Assembly (NCBI GenBank): GCA_958295665.1
Contig: OY282558.1
Span: forward strand, 114,752,838-114,816,837
Source: Tipula vernalis
Taxonomy: Eukaryota > Arthropoda > Insecta > Diptera > Tipulidae
DNA: 64,000 nt
Direction of reading: 5' to 3'
The position numbers were made by a program, and so were the translations under genes. Under the pieces are notes generated by a model. The model worked only from the letters and a program-made list of their open reading frames with translations. It had not been told where the DNA came from and did not search any database. Numbering within the stretch: the stretch's first letter is position 1; each line of letters starts with the position of its first letter. This document shows, in pieces, positions 23,330 through 34,500 of the stretch.

Positions 23330-23670
23330 AACACTTACATCATTCGTGTTATGACAGAAAATTAGTTTAATGTTTGACAATTACCAAATGGATCGCTTTT
23401 ACGCTTGAACAAAATTGGGAAATATTGAAAACTTATTTTTCAAAGTGTTGAGTCTTTTACTAAAACTCTAAGAAATTTACGTGGAAAATTCAGTAGAAAT
23501 GAAATGCCTACAAGGCAATTTTGTGGATCAGTTTGTGAAGCGAGTTCTTTAAACTGGATTGTTATTGGATAAACTGAGACTAATAAACTGAGAGACTATC
23601 CAAGACTTGAAAGATCAAATCGAAGATGCTATAGATGATAAATTTCTAATAAAATAAACCACTTTGAAAA
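23330..23670 (+). pseudogene. Possible second mariner-like transposase N-terminus
   Basis: An ATG at 23387 opens MDRF, and with one frame change the following residues read LEQNWEILKTYF and SFTKTLRKF, then later ETIQDLKDQIEDAIDD. The start resembles the helix-turn-helix N-terminus and the last piece resembles the Q.L..L...I C-terminal block of some mariner-like transposases, with the middle lost. This is a weak motif call. Confidence 0.3.
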
Positions 23671-24044
23671 ATATTCATTCGTTTTTGAATTTAGAGCCAA
23701 ATTAAATTCCAAACGTTAGATGGACATACATATGGCCGCATCACACTTTATTACAAATAATACAATATTCAAATAAGATGCCTCAATCGCCCAAAAACAG
23801 CGGTTAAACACTAGTATCCGTATTAATTTATAACTGGAAAAATGCAGGCAAATATTACATGATATCGTCACCTTTAAGGCCGTCAAAGCAGATCTAAAAG
23901 TACTCAACAATTTTTTAACTTCACTACCATGCAGTTTGAAATCAATTAAGCACGGCCAAAACTGCGCTTAGACGACGGAGAAATGTAAGAGGAAATATGG
24001 AGGAATATACCAGGGGACACCACATTTAAGGGATCACTAGTTTA

Positions 24045-26010
24045 ATTTTAGTTTCACGATATTCTGCCGATGGAATCTTTTTATTTCAAAATAATTTCGA
24101 AGGATTTTTAAAATAAAATATTTGAATCTTGAAAACTTAAGACTTTCTGTTTTTTGTTGATTTATCCGTTTTGCTGTCGCCTTAGACAGAAAAATTGATT
24201 TTTGACTGAATATGTATATTTAAGCTTCCTATATAAAATATGAGATCTCAGTGAATTTTGGCGAAGATCGGCTGACCGGAAGTGAAAAAATTAAAGGAAC
24301 TAGACTGTTCCTTAAAGAGCAGCAATGAAATTTGAGATGTGCGAAGAAAATGGATTCAAAACCAATTTAGATAAAATTTGATTTGATTCATGGAATCTGG
24401 TAATGGAATTAACTGATTTCGCACAAACAAAATATCAAAAATTTAAATGAATTGGCAAATAAATTTTCTACAAATTTTACATACATATTTGTAATAGTGT
24501 GGATAACTGCAGCAGAGAACTTTCGAATTTAAGAAAGAAACCTCTCATACAGTTAGTAGGGCCGAATTTTCTTTAATTGGTGCTCATTGAAAAAAATTAG
24601 TTATAGTCCAAGAGTTGAGAAAATAGGAATATTTTATTTTTTTCATATTTCGCCTGAAAGACGGTAAAAAATGCTAAAATGGAACTGATTTTCCATGGGA
24701 CCCAAAAAATACTAACCAAATGACTTAATATTTTCCATTAGTAATATAATGAACAAATTTGTGCTTTTCACAAAAATATAAATTTCTACTATTTTCATTA
24801 GAAAACGGTGGAAAATGAAAATCAATAGCCCCTAAATAACGCTATTGAATTATCCTAGACACATTATGCGTTCAATCATTTCTGAATGGGACAACAACAA
24901 TATTTAATTTAAACCATTTCCGGATTAAATTGTTTTAGAAACCCATAAAAATGTTGTGTCTCCATTGCGATATATTCGTAACCTGGAATTTATGCTGATT
25001 GAGAATTAACTAAAAAATAGAAAATTATTTTCGCCATTCTCTCGGCTCCTAGACTCAAATTTTTCCAATGAGCAATAATTAGCAAAAATTTGCTTGCTGC
25101 AGCCGTCCATATCATTTTTATTGGTTTCTACAACAATTTATGTTGAAAATTGATTAAATCAATTTTTTTGATGTTTAACTCGGAATTTATTGAGAACATA
25201 TAGTGTCTTGGATAATTCAGTGCAATATGTTTATATTTTTGTGATAACCAGAGATTCTTTCAGTTTTCATTTTTGTTTTATTGCCGCCTTTTAGGCGCAA
25301 TTACTGAAAATAATTTTTCAATTTTCTCAGTTCGCTAGCAGTTCGCAAATTCGTTTCTAACGGTATGAGAACTTTCATTCTTAAATTCGAAAGTTGAACT
25401 AATTTAATTTGATAATCAAGATTTTATAATGCTTATTATCGAACGAGTTAAAGGGTTAGTTTCTTTATTGTTACATTCGTTGTGTTTATGACTAATGATC
25501 CATTATGCATAGTGCGTAAATCAATAATAGTACTGACTAAAACACCGAAATAAAAAATGATTTGGCCCAAGAATTCACCGACCATGATCTTATTATGAAC
25601 AATCGATGTTACGTCCATAACCAGTGGTATTCGAAAGCAGTACTTTCATGTCTAAAAGGGTTTAAATTGATTTGGCTAATTCTGAATTAGCATAAATTCT
25701 ACCGTAACGTTTCTATATTTCTATCGGTTCGGAACTTATAATCAGAAACAACATTGTTTAGTATGTATAATGAAATCAGAAAATTATTGTTTTCGAAACC
25801 ATTTTATGACAGAAATATGTAGTTCAAATCAATTATTTTGTTTACGTTCTCGAAAAAACGTCATTTAGGGGTCTTACATAATGTTCATCTTCCATCATTT
25901 CATGAATGAAAATTGCCGAAATTTATAATTTTGTCAAAAGTGGAAGGAAAGTCAGAAAATATTTACTTAAATTGTTAAACTTTTTTGGCTTCGCTTACAA
26001 GTCAGGTTTC
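24045..26010. repeat. Composite repeat copy 3
   Basis: It aligns to copy 2 from TTCTGCCGATGGAATC (24060) and to copy 1 for the remaining blocks: 24225-24470, left hairpin arm 24490-24600, loop, right arms 25060-25110 and 25330-25395, 25485-25735 and 25880-25965. The ATG at 25595 again gives MNNRCYV but the following cysteine motif is lost. A further right-arm-like copy is seen at 26058-26150. Copies 1 and 3 lie about 3.8 kb apart in the same orientation. Confidence 0.55.
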
Positions 26011-26475
26011 ATTTTTTGCCCAATTTTCATTAAGCCTTTTTCTTGGCTCCCTTAATGGCACTAGTTTTTTTCCAAAGAGCACTAATTAGCCCAAATTCGG
26101 TGCTACCGGAAGAAGTTTCATTCATATATTAGAAAGTTTCCTTACTGCAGTTACACACAAATTTTAGTTATTAAGTGACAATGCCGAATCGGGCGTACGA
26201 AACTTAGAGCGTTTGATGCCAGAATCGCAAAGTCGAGACCCAAGGCTTACATATGTGTATCAGTATAATTATTCAACGCTTGAGTTGTTCTTATGATATT
26301 TTCTAAACAATTATTATGGACTATAGGGCAATCTAACAACAAATTTTTATTTGCCCCGTTTAGTTTAAAAACAATGATAATTACCAAGGAATTCTTTGAA
26401 GGCATAAGATGAACCCTTAAAAAATTACAAATTAAACATCAGAAAATTTTTGATACTTTGTATGCCTAATTTTAA
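26011..26475. other. Gene-free spacer before the piggyBac element
   Basis: Apart from the arm-like repeat at 26058-26150 nothing was recognised. It ends in the TTAA at 26472-26475 that flanks the piggyBac element. Confidence 0.45.
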
Positions 26476-27522
26476 CCTTTATGTGATTGACAAATTTTAC
26501 ATCATGCCCAAAGTGGCTAAGGTACATTTGTACCTTCATAGGTTTTGTATGGGAGATGCACTATTTTCGTGATTTTTTGCGTTTACATAATATGACTTCG
26601 ATTAGATAGTAACTTAAACACTTGCGTTATGAAAAAGGGAATTCGTATTAAATATAAATTACATAAAATAACGATAATCAGGGTAGTTATTTGTTTTTTA
26701 TATTGTTATCGTTTTTGCATTTGTGCAATGCTTTATTCCAATCATTTATAATCAATAATTTGATCTGAGCGAATATTGTTTCGTGAATATATCCTACGCA
26801 ATATCAAAAGTGGCAAGTAAATCTGGACGGATTATCTCAAGCTGACCAGTTTCCAAACGAGCATTTGGCATTATTTGTTTTGTTTTTTTTCGTCATTTTT
26901 CCAGTCTGAGTTATGATCAACAACAAGCCTATTTATCTCGTTTATTCGATTAATTAAGCACCGGCGATGAAATGAATCTTCAAAATAAAGGCTCAGAAGA
27001 TGAATGGGTCGCTCTACGCCGTTCAGGTGTTCAGGGTGTTGATGAATTATCGGACGTTGGAAATGCTTACAATGCATCTGATATTGAAATAGGGCTACAT
27101 GATGAACAAGTTTCGGATGAATACGAGCCAAATGAAGATAATGAAACTGACGCAGAAATTTTTGGTGGAAGCATATTTTCCATTCACGGTTTTATTGCTA
27201 AAGATCGTACGGTATGGACGCAAATCCCACCGGCTGTTACTCGGATACAAAAACAGAATATTTACCGTTATAAACCTGAATCAGTCGCTTCAAGAAAATT
27301 CTTGTTTGTTGCAGATACATTCAAATGTATATTTTCGAAGGTGATGGTGGACATTATTCTACACGAATCGAATCGGAAAGCTCTCAGAACATTTAGAGAA
27401 TGGAACGCTAATAACCTCGGAAAACCTGCTAAAAGTTGGAAGTGTTTGACCTCAAAGGAGTTCTACGCCTATATTGGAATGTTTATTACAATTGGTGTAA
27501 ATCATTCTGTGAATTCTTATTC

Positions 27523-28273
27523 GGTATATCCACAAAATTTCGAATCATAAATTTCGAAAACATAAAATACCGAAAAGAAAACGAATTAAAATCCCGACTC
27601 CACAAAATTTCGACTGCACAAAATCCCAACTAAACAAAATCCCGACTCCAGACAATCTCAAGCTGATCAAATTGCTTATAAAAGCGATTTTTCGAGAATG
27701 TATTGTATATTATAAATACGTTGTATAATAGGGAAACAATAAAAAAGACATTTTCCGCTTTAAAAAATCATGAATTAATAAAATCGCATATTACGGGCAA
27801 GCCCCTTAAGCAAATTTACTTTTGATTTTTTACTTTTTTGTCTTAAAACTAACTGCAATCGTTTAGTTCTACGAACATATTCACTTTTGCTGGCACGCTC
27901 TTCATCATCATTTAAACAAGTAATGCGAGTCCTTACCACATTATGCTCTTTTACTAGTAGTTTTATCAACTCTCTAATACAAAAATTTCCCCTTCTACAG
28001 CTCTTAAATTTTCTGGTATATTAATGTTACTCAAAGTCGATAGTTCCTTGACTCTAAAAGCTCCTCTTGCACACCGATTTTTTTTCTCTCTGAGCTTCCG
28101 TAATACGTAAGTACGAGCGGCATGCTTCCAAAACATTGACTGAGCTTTCTACAACAATTTCAGGATTTTACTTAGATGAGTATTTATTGGATCGAGATAT
28201 CGTTCAGTCGGGATTTTGTGGAGTAAGATTTTATTACTCCGGATTTTCTGAATCGAATTTAATTACCATACCC
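27523..28273. mobile_element. 751-bp element nested in piggyBac, 9-bp target duplication
   Basis: TTCTTATTC stands at 27514-27522 and at 28274-28282, and the transposase frame continues across the site when the insert is discounted, so this is a real insertion. The left end reads GGTATATCC and the reverse complement of the right end GGGTATGG, followed on both sides by ATTCGA-type and ACAAAATCCCGACT motifs. The motif CACAAAATYYCGACT recurs about four times near the left end and once inverted near the right. An 8- or 9-bp duplication with repeated subterminal motifs suits a hAT-type element; P-type also gives 8 bp. Confidence 0.7.
27775..27990 (-). pseudogene. Unrecognised coding remnant in the nested element
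   Basis: A frame without ATG reads about 70 residues with many charged positions (IRELIKLLVKEHNVV, NDDEERASKSEYVRR, VLRQKSKKSKVNLLKG) and ends at a stop at 27775. Upstream on the same strand, in another frame, VLEACRSYLRITEAQREKKS is readable near 28140-28080. The composition is less AT-driven than nearby chance frames. It may be the leftover of a transposase or another gene carried by the 751-bp element. I do not recognise the family. Confidence 0.3.
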
Positions 28274-29819
28274 TTCTTATTCATTATATAGAGCGACCAT
28301 GTCATTCGACCGATTTCATGGCATATGCCAATTTATTCGGTTTGACAATGATGTCACTCGCTCTCAACGCTTGAAGGCAGATAAAGTAGCTGCTATCAGT
28401 CATATCTGGCTGCTGTTAAATGCTAATTTGTCATCACATTTCCCACAAACTACAACTATTTCTCTATCGAGACAGAACAGGGTTTACACAATATATACCA
28501 CCATCCAAGCCGTCCAAATATGGTTTAAAAATATTTTGTGTTTGTGACGCAAAGAACTCATACATATACCAACACCGGTAAATTATACACGGAAAAGGGA
28601 CCTGGTGGATCAGAAAAGGATTAAGGATAGCGTGTTGTACGCGATTTGTGCCACCAATTTAAAAGTTCTTGCTGGAATGTCAGAATGGATAATTTATTAT
28701 CCACACTACCCTTAGCGCGTTTGTTGTTATCGAGGCAGTTGACAATTGTAGGCACTCTAAACCAAAACAAAACCTTCATCCCAAGGGAATCCAAGAAATG
28801 TGCAAGTAAGGAAGAATATTCGTCCCAGTTTAGGTTCAGCGACGATGGGAAAGTGAGTATTTGCTCGTATGTTACAAAAAGGAATCGCCACTCTCGCTGA
28901 ATTTATACTCTACAGTCAAAACAACCCCAAAAAGGCCAAATCTTCACAAAGTCGGCGCATCTAGTCAAACAATTGGTCATAAACAATTGGTATTGTAGAC
29001 CTTGCGAAAATCAAAAATTCAATCCAAAAATTGTAGCTATATTCTACTAAATGGGGAATAGAGTGTATGTTAGGCCATCGTGTAATGGTTTTTACTCAGC
29101 CATCTATATCTGCGACTAAAACTGGAAGTTTGCGTTCAGAAAGCTGCTTTGTTTGTCGGTTGACTTCATCTTTTCAGCGAAAAACTCGAAAATGCTGCTC
29201 GATCTACAAACGGCCAATTTGTATCAAACAAGCAGAAACCATTACAAAATGCAATCAGTGTTCACTTTAAATTGGAAACAATAAATTTGTGACTAAAAAT
29301 AGGTGTTTTTCTATTTATTTTTGTTTGATCTTTCTTTTTCTTGGCTTCATAGGTACAAACGTACCTTTGTGGGGTATTATTTGATTTGGAGGAATAAGTA
29401 AATAATTTGATTCCACACTTTAGTTGAAAATAATTGAAATCGACTTAAAAAAGTTCAATAGAGGCTAAATAAAATCATCAAGCATAGAGGCCAAAGCGAA
29501 AATAAAAAAAAATTAGATTGATAACAAAAAAGGTACAATTGTACCTTGTCACGTACATAAAGGTTAAGCTGTTCTTGTAACAGTTTTACAATAAAATTAC
29601 CCACAACCCAAAGAGTAAAGAAACAATATCAAAAAAAAAATTCTCGAAAAGTAAGATTTAATTTTAAAATGTTCTGGAAAAGGGAGATTTAACACTAAAC
29701 CTACCACGACCGGTCAAAATGACCGTTTTTAAAATTTAGATTAAAATTTCCTATACATCACGTAATTGTACCGCTTTTAAACTTCACACAAAGACATAAT
29801 TTTAAAATATTCAGGAAAA

Positions 29820-30445
29820 ACGAGTAGTTGTTTTTTCTTATGTTGATATCACCTTAACAGACACCTGTGTCAAATTTAGCGTCATTATCTTTAGTAGCTA
29901 ATGAGATACGCATTGTTTATTTTCACCTAAAAACAGTGCATTTTTCAATATTTTCAAAAGTTCTGCAGAAGTTACATCAACTTTTGCTTCAGAAATGGAA
30001 TTTCGGCTTCCAAAATGTTGGAAATGTTGAAAAAGGCTGTTTTTGACCATCCACTGCCCAGATCGAGTGTTTGTGATTGGTATAATTTAATCAAAGAAGA
30101 CAGAGAACGCGTTGAAGACGATGCACGTTCTTGCCGTCCGTCGACGTCAAAATTCGAAATCTTGCTGGCATCACGCATATATCGTTGCATGGGATTTGCA
30201 TCACGATAAAGCACCGTGTCACACATTTGGCCAACAAATTCAACCCATATCGTTCCGCAACCGCCATTATCGCCTGATTTAGCTCCGCCTGACTTCTACT
30301 TCCGGGACGTATTTTTACACCGATTGAAGATATACAAGCTGAATCGAAGGAGATTTTGAAGGTCATTCCGGAATTCGATTTTAACAACAGTTTCGAAGGC
30401 TGTCGTTTGTGCTTTATTTAAAAAGTCTTACTACTTTTTGTTCAT
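29820..30445 (+). pseudogene. mariner relic, internally deleted transposase
   Basis: In one frame near 29990-30160 it reads FCFRNGISASKMLEMLKKA, then HPLPRSSVCDWYNLIKEDRERVEDDARS and SCRPSTSK, the N-terminal DNA-binding region of a mariner transposase. The catalytic middle is missing. The C-terminal part follows near 30205-30300: HHDKAPCHT, then after a frame change VPQPPLSPDLAPPDFYF, which keeps the region of the second and third aspartates. The right end TACTTTTTGTTCATAG (30432-30447) resembles the terminal repeat of the neighbouring copy at 30895-31330. Confidence 0.6.
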
Positions 30446-30894
30446 AGTTTTGTTCTTGGGAACCTTTAATTTTTTAATTAAAATGGAATTTGTGGAAAAG
30501 GGAAAATAGAATGAAGTTTTTGTAAAAGCAAAATTTAATTTTAAAATCTTCTGGAAAAGGGGGGATTAAAATTATAAATTATAAAGGAACTTCTGAAGAA
30601 AGAAGATATAATTTTAAAATTAGAGAAGGAAGATTTCATTTTAAAATTTCAGAAAAGGGAGATTTAAACTAAAATTAGAATGCAAATATTCTTAATTTTA
30701 AAAGATTCTACAAAAGACAGATTTAAATTTAAAATTTAAAATTAAAATATGATTTCTGGAAAATGTAGAATAGAATGAAATTTTTGAGGGAGGAAAATTT
30801 ATTTTTTAAACGGGAGATTTAATTTTAAAATGTTCCGGAAATGGGAGATTTAAATTAACATAAGAACGGAAATATTTTTAATTTTAAAATACTA

Positions 30895-31330
30895 CTGTGA
30901 TCAAAAAGTACTAGGACTTTTCCATTTTAAACGCACGGGCTTATCCAAACGAGAGGTGATTTTTTGTGTTGGTAGCACCCTAACAGGCATCTGTGTCAAA
31001 TTTTGAGTCAATATCTTTAGTAGCTAGTGAGATACGCTTGTTAACTTTCATATAAAAAGTGAATTTTTCGATTTTTATAAAAGTTCAGCAAAGAAGTTGT
31101 ATCAAATTTTGCTTCAAAAATGGAAATTAGCTTCCAAAACGTTGGAAATGTTAAAAAAGACTTTTGGACGGTGACAATAAACTGTCCAGAGCAAGTATTT
31201 TTGATTGGTATAAGTTGTTCAAAGAAGGCAGAGAACGCATTGTAGACGCCTACCGATGAACACCACTTCAAGGAAGTCAAGAAAGGCTGACATTTGCTAT
31301 TTAAAAAGCCTTACTACTTTTTGATCACAG
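30895..31330 (+). mobile_element. Short mariner derivative with matching terminal repeats
   Basis: The ends CTGTGATCAAAAAGTA (30895-30910) and TACTTTTTGATCACAG (31315-31330) are perfect inverted copies. The interior aligns with the relic 1 kb upstream from CACCCTAACAGGCATCTGTG (30976) through the N-terminal transposase region (SWK-like RVFDWYKLFKE-type sequence near 31190-31230), then jumps to the extreme 3' end. It is thus an internally deleted, MITE-like copy of the same family. A clean TA duplication is present only on the left (30893-30894). Confidence 0.65.
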
Positions 31331-31535
31331 TGTTATTCTGGCAAACATTTAATTTTATAATTAAAATGGAATTTCTTGAAATAGAATGAAATTTTTGACA
31401 AAGCAAGATTTAATTGCGGGAAGTTAAGTTTTAAATTAGAATGGAATTTCTGGGAAAGGCAGACTAAATTTTAAAATTTGTTGGTAATTGGAGATTCAAT
31501 TTTAAAGTAAGAATGGAAATATTACTTTTGAAAAA

Positions 31536-34500
31536 TTTACATCGTACACAGTGTGTCATTTTATCAGGGCGTCGTTTTATCCTTGTGTCGTTTTACCTTT
31601 CATCGTTTTTTCCTGTTATCTTTTGCAATACATCAGACGATATTTATCATTTTTTGATAGTTAGATTGTACACAAAATATCAAAATATTTGAAATTATGT
31701 ATTAAACTGCCAATTAAATAAAATACAACTGCATCCAACGGCGATCTCGGTCGCCAAACCAAACTTTTTACTTTCACGTACTAAAACTTCAAATTTGAAA
31801 GAGTAGGTAATTGTTTTCCAAACATCTACCATCTAGTGTTCTATCGTATACGAATTTCAAGAACACTATTAAGCGTTGCGAAGAGTACAGAGACAATATT
31901 AAATCAATAAAATTTCGTAGATAACCCGGGTTTGATACTTCGTTGGTGGACGCATTAAACTTCCCGCTGCTCTTATATGATATCACTATATTTTACTGTG
32001 CAAGAGTAGCATTCACATAAAAATGTTAGAAGTGTTTTAAGAAATATATTTCCATCTTATTTCTTTCCTATTCCTATCTATATAAAACGACAAAAATTGG
32101 ATCATCGGCAGAATCAGCATATTAATAAAAAAATCAAATGGCTGACAAATATCCCAATTTTATCATCAAATAACACTCGAAAAATGTTCCAAAAAATGTA
32201 TCCTAATAGGAAAAATATATCAATGACATAAACAATAAATAAAAGTTGTCTAGCAGTAAAGCATGATTGATTTAAGGGGAGTTATTGGCCAACGAAATAT
32301 TATTTTCCAAGAATATATAAGCAACATTGTTTTATAAAATTGATGCAATTTCGAATTAGCGACCTTTGGTTCCGTTGGTATTTCACGAACTAAGATTATG
32401 AAGGGTACGAATTTTTCACAAATTTGTTTGTTGAGAAGGCAACCTATTATACTCACTTAAGGTGGTAATGATATTAATTTCTGACGACGCTGGCGCCAAA
32501 AATAATTAACTAGTCTAAACAACGAATATGTAGTTATCTGAAGCTTAACGAGAACCTGAAAAATTTTCAAATGTTTTTTCTTTGTTTAGAATAGAATACT
32601 GCCTAAAAATGCCCCTAAATTTTAAGCTTTGATTGTAAAAAATTTTCAAAATTTAAATAGAATATTAGGAATGTGGTAAATGTTGACTTAAAATATTTGT
32701 TTGTAATATTTTGTATTTGCAATGTGAAAATGTAGCTAAGTTTCATTTGAAATCGGAGCCTCTGAATTAAAATGTTATTACACAAATTCAACCTAACAAA
32801 TTTGAAATTTCTTTTAGGTTTTAATGTTTCAAGACACGATTAAAACTGCAATAATAATTTGATGCCTAACAAGTTTCTCGCAATTTTAGTAGTTTATTTA
32901 ATACATGATTGCCTTTGGTACATATTTTACGATTCTTGTACTCTTGTTATATAGGATTAAGTTTCCACTTAAAATGCAAAATCGTTAATAAATTCTCAAA
33001 CAAATTTAAAAATGCAAATTAAAAATTTAATTTCACAAACTAAAAAAAAAAAAAATGAAAAAAACTTTTCCCAACTTTATGCATCATAAAATTTTCCATT
33101 TTACTTTTTATACAAAGTTAAACAGTTACATTTCATTAACTTTGCATTACAATCTGTACAGTTGAAACGTGTCAACATTGTAAATACAAAACTATACACA
33201 ATCTATTTGTTGCAATGGTACTACAATAATTCAATACACACTATTGATTTTTCCACTTCTTTTTCATCTTATTGTGAAATTTTGTTCTGCACATTATTAT
33301 AGTTCTAATAACTTATTAATGTACAGTACATTGTTTTTATTTCTTATAAATTGTACACTCGTCTTATATAAATATTACGTCTTCGTATTACGTACATATA
33401 TGTATATTCAAAAATATTTCTCAAGACAAAAGAGGGAAAATTGAAAAGAATCGCACAAAAAAAAACAAATCGAAGCACATAAACAAAACCAAAGAATTTC
33501 TATTAAAATTTATCATAAATATTTGACATTTCAAGAAGCAAAGCATAAAATAATCTTATCGGTAAGTTTATTTTCATGTGAACGTCGTCGTCGTCGTCGT
33601 CATCATCGTCTCAAACCCCATTTCCCCTTGTACACTTTGTCAATGTAAGTTTATTTAGAAAATACAACATATAAATTGCATTCAATTTTAGATTTGACAT
33701 TTTTTTTTTGTTAGAAAGAAAATTAATGGAAATTGAATGAAAATCTGAAGGAAAATATGTTATGTAAATATTTTTGCGGTCGGTCGATGATGAAAGTTGT
33801 AGGGGAGGGGGGGACGACCGACGAATACAATTTTGCATAAAATATTTTATTTCTTTGTTTGTGAATTTATTTTATTATAAATTGTGTATACACAAGCTAA
33901 GATTTATCTTGTAATGCAAATACCTAATCTAATTTATTATAATGGTTTGTTTGCGGACAATCTGGTGAAATGATGTACCTTGTATATATTGACGACAAAA
34001 ATTGATTATATATCTTCATTTTCCTTGCAAATTACCGTACTTTATTTGCTTCTATATATTGTATGAGTATATCAACTCTCTTAATAATAATAACAATAAA
34101 AATTTATCACCTAAATAAATTAATAAATTACATTTCCCAATTTGTGTGCTTTTATACATACAGAATGTCGTTGTCAAAATGAAAATTCCATTGCAAGTCA
34201 TTCTCAATAATCATAAATAATATAAACGATACCACACTGCCAACCCGTCCCACTACTGCCGTTCACAATTTTCTTACAATTTTTGTCTAACCCACTTTCT
34301 TTTTTTTCCGTTCGATGTGGCACAAAAATATAGAGCAATGACATATTATATGATATTGACATTCATGTTTATGTATAAGGTTTTTGATCGTAACCCATTT
34401 TTTTTTTTTGCAAGCAGTGAAAGTAGTGAAATTTTTTTTTTATGAATTTCTGTTTATGAAAAACATTTCTGTCGTCTTTAGTATAGTAATATACTTTATG

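Larger units (their letters stand above)
26972..29268 (+). pseudogene. piggyBac transposase, interrupted and decayed
   Basis: The ATG at 26972 opens an acidic N-terminus (DEWVALRRSG, EPNEDNETDAE) and then the family's conserved run: TVWTQIPPAVTR, ADTFKCIF, SNRKALRTFREWNANN, SWKCLTSKEFYAYIGM. The frame is cut at 27522 by a nested element and resumes at 28283 with TMSFDRFHG and QFIRFDND. The region around the first catalytic aspartate is frameshifted. The block MDNLLSTLPLARLLL at about 28685 keeps the second aspartate. The Cys-rich C-terminus is partly kept (CFVC, RKTRKCCS, AETITKCNQC, 29130-29268). At least three stops or frame changes lie between 28545 and 29060. A protein of this family cuts and pastes DNA at TTAA; this copy cannot. 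Confidence 0.82.
26476..29563 (+). mobile_element. piggyBac element with TTAA duplication
   Basis: TTAA lies at 26472-26475 and 29564-29567. Left end: CCTTTATGTGATTGACAA; right end reverse complement: CCTTTATGTACGTGACAA. This inverted pair next to TTAA is the standard mark of piggyBac insertion. Inside each end sits a palindrome, AAGGTACATTTGTACCTT at 26519-26536 and AAGGTACAATTGTACCTT at 29530-29547, with a similar one at 29351-29366. The element is 3088 bp, of which 751 bp is a later insertion. It carries a decayed transposase. Confidence 0.85.
29640..31535. repeat. AT-rich minisatellite, interrupted by two mariner derivatives
   Basis: The words GATTTAATTTTAAAAT, TAGAATGGAAAT and TTCTGGAAAAGGGA recur in the same order at 29640-29700, 30475-30890 and 31360-31530, giving an irregular unit of about 40-50 bp. 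The stretches 29810-30445 and 30895-31330 between them are mariner-derived. The array therefore seems older than, or a preferred site for, those insertions. A short perfect dyad CGGTCAAAATGACCG sits at 29718-29732 between them. Confidence 0.55.

Noticed and set aside
30091..30387. 98-codon minus-strand open frame
   Set aside because: Lies opposite the plus-strand mariner C-terminal block, which carries the recognisable motifs.
32485..32500. TGGCGCCAAAA as a retroelement primer-binding site
   Set aside because: No LTR or retroelement sequence lies next to it.
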